Shown here: piece after piece, positions 57,703 to 64,000 of the stretch
Position numbering within the stretch: position 1 is the stretch's first letter
Layout of the letters: each line of letters begins with the position of its first letter
DNA from: Dipteris shenzhenensis
Lineage: Eukaryota; Polypodiophyta; Polypodiopsida; Gleicheniales
DNA: 64,000 nt
Assembly (NCBI GenBank): GCA_047967505.1
Contig: CM106540.1
Direction: 5' to 3' (one strand)
The notes under the pieces: model-generated
The model's database searches: none
What the model was told of the DNA's origin: nothing
What the model saw: the letters and a program-made list of their open reading frames with translations, nothing else
Position numbers and translations under genes: made by a program

Positions 57703-58169
57703 TACCCCCCCTCAAGGGTTCACCTCAAGCCATGTCGAGGATACATCTAGTCACATAGTTTCACAAGCCATCTCATGGTGGTTAAGCATAAATCTATGGC
57801 TAGGATCTCATGCTAGCAAAGATGCCCAAGGGTCAAGGTTTACAAAATGGGATAGACCCCCCCCAAATGGTTCTCTCTCTTACATGTATAAGAATTAATC
57901 TTAGGCCTTTGTGTGGACCTAGTTTCTCATGTCTGCAAGAGGTACCATGGAGGCAAACACATATCACATGGCTTACATCATATGGTGACTAGAGGTGATT
58001 TACAAAGACTATAAGGACAAAACACATAACATTCTTTTTGGAGTACTACCCAAGCAGAGATTCTCAAAATTCACAACTTGATCAAGTGATGATAAAAGTT
58101 CAAAGATATTGAACCTTAAAAGATAAAATCTTTATTTTCTTCTACCACAAAGTTTGTTACTTCATTTGT

Positions 58170-58956
58170 TGATGGAGTTCTTCATTCAACCAAATTTGCC
58201 ATGCCTTTCTTTTTTTCATTGCAAAACTTCTCAGAGTGATTGTTTTTGCCATAATAAGTGCAAGGATTGATCTTATCGCAATCTTTTCTAGATGATTGGT
58301 CTTCCCACAATGCTTGCATGCTTTGTAGTTTCTTTTTTAAAACTTTCACTGTAAGAGCTTGAGTTTGATCTTCAACCTTCATTAAAGTTTTCTTTCTCTC
58401 TTCTTCTTGTAGAGCACTGATGATGCCCTCTAGTGTTGGTTGGGGAAGATTCTTCAAAGTAGTCACAACATAGTCATAAATCTTGAGGCATACTCTTCAA
58501 GAGCACATCTGTTGCATCATCTTTAGTGACTGGAGAGTTGATTGAAGCCAAATGTGTCATAAGACTCCTCATAGTGTTAACATGAGGTGCAACAATGTCT
58601 CCATCCATCTTAAGTTCAAAGAACTTAATTTTCAAATTCAACTTAGAAATATGAGAGCTAGCATCAAATAACACATCTAGCTTATGCCAAGCCTCAAAAG
58701 GGGATTCCAAATCTGAAATATGATGCACATAATCATCTCCCAAACCTAATGCAATAATTGCATAAGCTATCTTTAGTCTTTGAGCATCTGCTGGTGTAGT
58801 TGAAGTAGAGTCACTTTCCTACCTTTGGTTGTGGTGGATTCACCTTCTTGTGATGACTGATTCCCTGGCTTGACCAAATCCCACAAATTCTCCTTCATAA
58901 GCACAAATTTCATTTTTTGAGTATGGAAGCCTTGGCCATTGAACTTGTCTACCTTT
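58170..58956 (-). pseudogene. Copia gag, gag-only remnant
   Basis: The minus strand starts near 58956: DKFNGQGFHTQKMKFVLMKE and NLWDLV, the Copia gag signature. It continues through LESPFEAWHKLDVLFDASSH, FFELKMDGDIVAPHVNTMRS and a knuckle-like C-x2-Y-GKNNHSEKFC whose second Cys is Tyr. Frame breaks occur near 58745 and 58470. The 3' LTR follows within 500 bp, so pol is deleted. Confidence 0.75.
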
Positions 58957-59219
58957 AACAGTGAATTAGGTAGTGTTTGCTCTCTTACAAATGACTATGA
59001 GTCTCAACCATACAAGTGCATACTGCAAACCACAAAATCAATCTTTTTGCATCAAAATAATAGTATGGTTTATGTGACTTTTCCTTCACAAGTTTTGTCA
59101 CCTTCCTATTGGACTTATTTTATAGAAAGAGAGAGAGGGTGGCCAGGGGGATCCATTATGAGAGGGGATAGAAGTTGCTCTTTTGACTTTGCATTGGCTA
59201 CAACTTTATCTCTTTAGGC
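58957..59219. other. Possible 5' LTR fragment of the gag-only Copia
   Basis: TTATTTTATAGAAAGAGAGAGAGGGTGGC at about 59116-59144 resembles the TATA region of the LTR at 57391-57420. The rest has no clear match. Confidence 0.3.
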
Positions 59220-59565
59220 TTGGGAGTCATGAAAGAGTAATATAAACACATTGAAAGCATCACTATGAATCTCAAGAAGGATGTTGTGCTCTCGTTGTGC
59301 TAGCCTGTGAGCACATCATCATTGATGGTTACAAAAGACATGGAATCTACTGGCTAGCATCCATGATGGCCTCCAACAACAACAAGAAAAATGAAGATAT
59401 TGTTTTGTCCTTGAATGCTTTTTGTTTCGATCTTAGGTGATGTAAAATGCCATGGTTATGGCTATTTTTTAAGACCTCAAAAACTAGTGTAGAGAGCTCT
59501 TGTAGCTATTTCTTTATAAGTTAATCAATAAAAATATCCCTCTTTTCTTTGCAAAAAAAAAAGGT
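59220..59565 (+). mobile_element. Possible LINE or SINE 3' end with poly-A
   Basis: The sequence ends TTAATCAATAAAAATATCCC and then a run of A at 59553-59562. No coding domain was recognised. Confidence 0.35.
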
Positions 59566-61189
59566 ATCAACTTATAAGTTTCCAAAAAAATTTAAACATA
59601 CTACTTGCCATAAAATTATTTATAACACTTGATACTAATTAGTTATAATTAGCATCGAGCACTATAAATAATTCACACAAGTTAGTAAATTTGTAATTTT
59701 TTTGAAAATATGATGCCTGCACAATACCATTTTTAACTACTAGTATTGAACCTGCGCGTTGCTATAGCATGTAAAAAGCAATTACTCTTCTCTCTTGTGA
59801 GATGCAGGAGTTGTGGAGATAGTATTATTTTGTTGTTGTAGTAAGCTGAGTATTTAGGGAGCATCGAGGCTATTGACGTTGATTGATTTCCTAGATTTTT
59901 TAAACTACAAAGCAAGCTTGTCAAATATCTAGTTGACATGTATCTATCTTGTAGGAGTTATCAACCCAATTAGCCAAAAACAATTCAAAACTAGGGCAAA
60001 CTGTAACATGTAAGGAATTGTTGCTAGAAAAAGGGGGGAACAACCACACAGAATTATGACCCTCTAGTCCTCAACCATCATTCTAAGGTCCGCTTTGTTT
60101 CAAGTGTCAAGCCATGACTATTTTTTAAATCTCCAGTACAAACTTTATTAAGCCTATCGATAGCGTTGTTCTCATGTTGAAAGCGCATAATTTTTCTTGC
60201 ACATCCTCCTTGGTGAACACAGCCCTGAATTCCTCCCTTCATCCTGCTTATGTTTTGGCTGGTTATAATTGCTGTGATACCCTGTGATGGACAGTAATCA
60301 AACGATGCCTACAATGTGGTTCTTCCTTTCCTTAGAGCACATTTTAATCTATCATCCTTTCTCTTGGTTTTCCCTCTATGTTTCAATGCTCTGCTAAAAA
60401 GATCAATAACACGCTTCATCTCTATCCTGGTTCTCCACAATAGCAACTTTGCTTGTATCTTGTGCTCTATGAATTTCGCCTTTGGCTAGATGCTTTGTTG
60501 TGCCTTATGCCAGGTTGGTTTAGTATCTACTCATTTCTTCATTTTCCTCAATGTCTAGTTGAGTACTTTTGTATCTCTCCCTCTCTAAATAACTACAATG
60601 ATGTGATGTAAATCTCCATTACTATATTGTGTGCTCGCTTTCCTTGTTGCTTCCTCATTTAGGTGATGCCAATCACCTTCTGATGTATCCCTCTCGGTAT
60701 TTTTCTTATCAAATTTCACTTTCAGCACTAAGTTGTTTCAACAGTTGCTATGTAGCCACCTGAGTGGCTTGGTGGCTATCCATTAGTTGCATCGATGTAG
60801 GCGTAGCCATGTGCCATGTACAGAACCATTCAATCTTGAAGGATATAGAATTAATGTGCAGATCCATTATTAGGTCGTCAAGAACAAGAAGTAAGGCCTC
60901 CATCTCTTCTATGTTGCCATCATCATGAAACCACTCCAACATTTCTTGGGGTGACTAAGAAGTAGACAAGATTCCAAGTAGTGTCCTCGATCGTGAGATA
61001 ATCAAGGGAGGACAACCATACGTACGTAGAATGGAAGAAGGCATGTGTCTTTTGCTTTACGCGTCGCAATGAAAAGTTCGGATGGAGAGATAATTGTACA
61101 CTGTAGATTGAAAAATGCACGAAGCCCAAATCATTAACGCAATGCTGACGCAAGGGATTACGTGCAATAGAGTTCTTCATTGTACAAAT
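59566..61189. other. Upstream of the DUF4419 gene, nothing identified
   Basis: AT-rich. The 197-codon minus frame at 61516-60923 mostly overlaps the DUF4419 gene antisense and is probably chance. A 64-codon minus frame (60942-60748) has no motif. Confidence 0.4.
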
Positions 61190-61206
61190 CATATGATTAT
61201 AATATA
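61190..61206 (+). promoter_or_regulatory. Possible TATA-like box of the DUF4419 gene
   Basis: An AT-only stretch (GATTATAATATAATAA) lies about 95 bp before the preferred start codon. The spacing suits a TATA box with a short leader. This rests on composition only. Confidence 0.3.
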
Positions 61207-61297
61207 ATAAACTATTTCTTTGCCCAAAAGAAAGAAGACGAAGCAATGTTGGATAGTCTCCCTGAGCCCTTACTGTACGTCGCACATCTCCTTCACC

Positions 61298-62368
61298 ATG
61301 GCTGGTGTCACTTTCAAGGTTGCAGATCATCTTGCTTCCATCGTCAGAATTGTCAACGGTGCCCCCGGCACGCACTACTTGGCCAATCTTGAGGAATACA
61401 GGCACGAAAGATGCGGAAAAGTCCTGCAGGAAAGCAAGCGGACGCTGATCGGCCACTTTTGCCCCAGAGCTAATGGCTTTGTGCACGGGATTCTGGATGC
61501 CTACAATCGGCACCACAATCTCCTGATTCGCCCTGATGACGTATGGCTAGCCATAGTGACTCAATTCGGACTTTACGTGAACGGAAACGCAGAGGCCATG
61601 AGGTCCATGTTTGTGGAGCAGGAGGGGAAGAAAGAGCTCGTAGTTTACGGTATCGGAACGTTATTGTCAGCTGATTATGGCAAGTTGGCACAGCAAATGA
61701 CCGAGGAGCTAAAGAAAAACGTAAAAGACCGTAGCATCTGTGATTGGATTCTTCCCAATTTCTCCACCACCACCGATGATGACACTATCGTTGGCAGCGT
61801 GGCCCTGATGGCGACAATGAAGAATTACTTCAAATACAGGTGTCGTCTCATGTGTGGGATCCCTCAAGTCACTCTTGCAGGCAGTGCACGGGATTGGGAA
61901 GATATCCATAGCCGCATAGACAAACTTGAGAATTATGGCAGTGTTTGCTCTAAGTGGGCTGGCATGCTCAAGACGATCACAGCCCAGCTGGTACAAACCA
62001 GCAAGGGAAACATTGATTTCGACTTTTGGAGCAAAATCTGCCACTGCAGTAGGTTTGGCTCCGGTAGTGCATACTTGAGTGGTTGGGTTTCAGTCTTCTG
62101 TGTGTTCAACACGAAGGGTACCTGGCAGGCAGACAAGTTCAGTCTTGGAAACAAGAATCTGGACTTTCCGGTCATAGACACTGGTGCCATACCTCCTGGT
62201 TACCTTACAGTGGATGTGTTAGTTGATGACAACGGAATGGAATATAAGACCCTCATGTTTTCTGGTCACATGGGTTATGTAATTGTGGACGAGAGGAAGG
62301 GGATTGCTCCCAAGCTGTCATGGGCAATTGTTCTCAAGGAGCAATCCAGCGAGGAAAGCTCCAAGTAG
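61298..62368 (+). CDS. DUF4419 domain protein, intronless
   Basis: The product has 356 residues. The start is placed at 61298 because the context CACCATGG is a strong initiation site and the peptide then begins MAGVTFKVADHL, the usual start of the family. An in-frame ATG at 61220 would add 26 basic residues and is less likely. Hallmarks in order: RANGFVHGILDAYNRHHNLL (about 47), RPDDVWLAIVTQFGLYVN, NAEAMRSMFVEQEGKKEL, CDWILPNFSTTTDDD, ATMKNYFKYRCRLMCGIPQV, TLAGSARDWEDI, DFDFWSKI and LSGWVSVFCVF. They cover the domain end to end, and no stop or frameshift breaks it. The family has no known biochemical activity. It is common in fungi and scattered elsewhere, so transfer is possible. An AT-rich box (TTATAATATAAT) about 90 bp upstream could be the promoter. 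No intron fits. Confidence 0.88.
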   Translation: MAGVTFKVADHLASIVRIVNGAPGTHYLANLEEYRHERCGKVLQESKRTLIGHFCPRANGFVHGILDAYNRHHNLLIRPDDVWLAIVTQFGLYVNGNAEAMRSMFVEQEGKKELVVYGIGTLLSADYGKLAQQMTEELKKNVKDRSICDWILPNFSTTTDDDTIVGSVALMATMKNYFKYRCRLMCGIPQVTLAGSARDWEDIHSRIDKLENYGSVCSKWAGMLKTITAQLVQTSKGNIDFDFWSKICHCSRFGSGSAYLSGWVSVFCVFNTKGTWQADKFSLGNKNLDFPVIDTGAIPPGYLTVDVLVDDNGMEYKTLMFSGHMGYVIVDERKGIAPKLSWAIVLKEQSSEESSK

Positions 62369-62861
62369 GCAAGGAGCTGTATTTGCTACCCTGATAAGAA
62401 TCCATCCCACTATATTACAACCGCTCTTTCTATCCATCCTATTACTCTCCAGTCCACAGGTCTGCCGATCATCACTTTTTCTGCAGCCATGTTCGAATTG
62501 AGGTGTCCAGCTAACGGGCAACCTTAAGATAGTATCAAGCTGTGATCAAACCAGTGAACAATGCAACCCATCAGCTAATCAATGGGGATGCAGCCTGTAC
62601 ACTTGGAGCTTTATGCTGTTCTCAAACTTGTTGTTATGTTCTTTGCTGCTTTTATGTCTATATGGAACAATAATGTGACTGCTACATTTAGAGTTTTATC
62701 AATGGTACTTGACAGTTGTAAACATTTGATCGACAGGATTTGCAATCACTGAACTTTTTATTGGATGCAATGAATCGGCAGATGCAGAAGTGTAAACTGA
62801 TGCGAATTGCACCTGAAATGCTTGCGCTTATGTCTGGTGTCAGGATTCACGATTTCAAAGA
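62369..62861. other. 3' flank of the DUF4419 gene
   Basis: Should contain the 3' UTR. AT-rich from 62620. No clear AATAAA was singled out. Confidence 0.4.
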
Positions 62862-63748
62862 TTTTTTTTTTTTCGAAAAACTGCAATTATATTAAAATGG
62901 AAGAAAAGACAAAGATTACAGCGCTGCCCTGAAGCAAAGTCAACAACCCCAACGTGCTGGGGGGATTACCAAAGGGAAGTCCTATTCAAAAGGGAGGTGC
63001 AACTGTCTCTCATCTAAAGAGGATTTTGCTAGCAGTCTACAGCAAGCTTAAGATCTGATTTTTGAGTAGTGACAGGGCTACGAGGATTTCTTCCTGTTTG
63101 ACCCGGTTCTCCTCCATATGAGCCAACTTGGGATCTTGTTCTTTGTACGTGTGGCATTTCATCTTCTGCTCCAGGGCCTGCATCTTCTTCCTTACCTCTT
63201 TGAAAGAGTCTTCAATCTGCTTACAAATGTCATGGATTAGAGGATGCAGTATATCTTTATGAGTATCTTGAAAGAGCATTTCGTTACGGCTAATCCAAAC
63301 ATTCCACAAGTAGGCTGCTCTTATACTATTCCAAAGAGTTGTTGGCAATCCATAGATTTCTCCTAGAAGGAGTTCCTTAGCTGAAATAGAAGAAGGATGG
63401 ATGTAGGACATGAGTTTGTTAAACAAACCAATTTAGTGCGGGAATGTTAAAGCTGCATCCCATAAACAAATGTTGGAGGGATTCATTTTTAGTTTTGCAG
63501 CGGCAACATTTACCATCTGCCTTTCCTATCCTTAAAGCCCTCATGGAGGTCCACACAGCATGATGTAAGATTAACCAAAGCAGGCAAGACTTTTTGGGGC
63601 TGATGTCCCTTTTCCAGCAGTTGCTGAACCTAAATTCTCATTGTCTTACATTCCAATTGATTTTCCATCGTCTATTAAGTTTAAATTGAAGACTGGAATT
63701 CAATTTATGAAGAGGGGGGAGGGGGAGAAGCTGACTCCCTTGTTGCCA
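62862..63748 (-). mobile_element. LINE 3' end, minus strand
   Basis: Poly-T at 62862-62873 is the poly-A tail on the minus strand. Reading minus, HHAVWTSMRALRIGKADGK is followed by CCRCKTKNESLQHLFMGC, the zinc-binding end of a LINE reverse transcriptase ORF (zf-RVT). The last frame (63426-63037) has LWNSIRAAYLWNVWISRNEM and a coiled-coil tail. The reverse transcriptase core is not in the window; the element is cut at about 63748. Confidence 0.75.
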
Positions 63749-64000
63749 TTTTTTTTTTTGCGCAAAAAGTAGTGCTAGTTATATTACTTGAAAGTGAGAG
63801 TACAAGAAGGCCTGAAGGCCAGCGGGCTGTAATCACAAAACAGATTCAGCCCGAGAAGTCAAAAAGCTAAATACAAGCCTCCTAGGGCATAATCATCGGA
63901 GAGTGGACAAATAGCCACGGTGGAGGGGCATAATGCCACTGAAGACTCTGAGTGGAGTGTTGGAAGAATAGCTCCCGGTGGTCCCAGTCGCGAAGGAAAC
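63749..64000 (-). mobile_element. Second retroposon 3' end, minus strand, running off the window
   Basis: Poly-T (63749-63759) then GCGCAAAAAGTAGTGCTAGT marks another poly-A-tailed element inserted in the previous LINE. No coding motif lies in the 250 visible bases. Confidence 0.5.

Noticed and set aside
57530-57898. 122-codon frame with poly-His-Thr
   Set aside because: It is the translation of the (CA)n tract in the Copia LTR.
60923-61516. 197-codon minus frame overlapping the DUF4419 gene
   Set aside because: It runs antisense to a gene with a clear domain and has no motif of its own.
1-64000. A novel defence or CRISPR-like system
   Set aside because: No CRISPR-type direct repeats with unique spacers and no clustered defence genes are present. 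The tandem arrays seen have no spacer structure.

Overview
The window is nuclear DNA from a land plant. There are no bacterial operons. Introns have GT-AG borders, microsatellites are dense (CA, CT, GA, GGA), a plant-type telomeric motif (CCCTAAA) occurs internally, and most of the sequence is LTR and non-LTR retrotransposon debris. The most informative gene encodes a flagellar axoneme protein (DRC9/IQCG-like), so the plant should have motile sperm: a fern, lycophyte, bryophyte, cycad or Ginkgo. Introns of 16 and 23 kb full of transposons favour a large-genome fern. The species is inference only.

Main result: seven small exons scattered from 4258 to 44655 join in frame into one 385-residue protein that looks like dynein regulatory complex subunit 9. 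Exons 1-2 (4258-4730), 3-5 (20893-21480) and 6-7 (44134-44655) form three clusters. Four introns are 81-141 bp, while intron 2 (16.2 kb) and intron 5 (22.7 kb) are filled with transposons. Much of the first 45 kb is therefore the interior of this single gene.

Intron 2 holds a degraded minus-strand Copia element (about 5100-15211). A minus-strand Ty3 chromovirus (8344-15118) with a perfect TAGAC target duplication is inserted in its 5' LTR. A 5'-truncated LINE (17138-19390) follows. Intron 5 holds a degraded Copia integrase fragment, an old minus-strand Ty3-type gag region with its LTR (24.6-35.6 kb), and inside that a second copy of the same Ty3 chromovirus family on the plus strand (27172-33626, TSD TAAGA, LTRs about 1.7% different by eye). 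Further on are a gag-only LTR element (37560 to about 41604) whose LTR is split by a LINE, and several tandem and palindromic repeats.

From 44.7 to 60.9 kb I see no host gene. This stretch holds interstitial telomeric repeats, long CA and CT tracts, a 78-bp hairpin, a LINE ORF1-like remnant, an LTR-like repeat that also lies inverted at the window start, a degraded Copia pol/gag (53.4-56.4 kb) and a gag-only Copia remnant (57-59 kb). At 61298-62368 is an apparently intact, intronless DUF4419 gene, followed by minus-strand LINE 3' ends at 62.9-64 kb.

No rRNA, tRNA or CRISPR features were recognised. All similarity statements come from reading motifs, not from searches.
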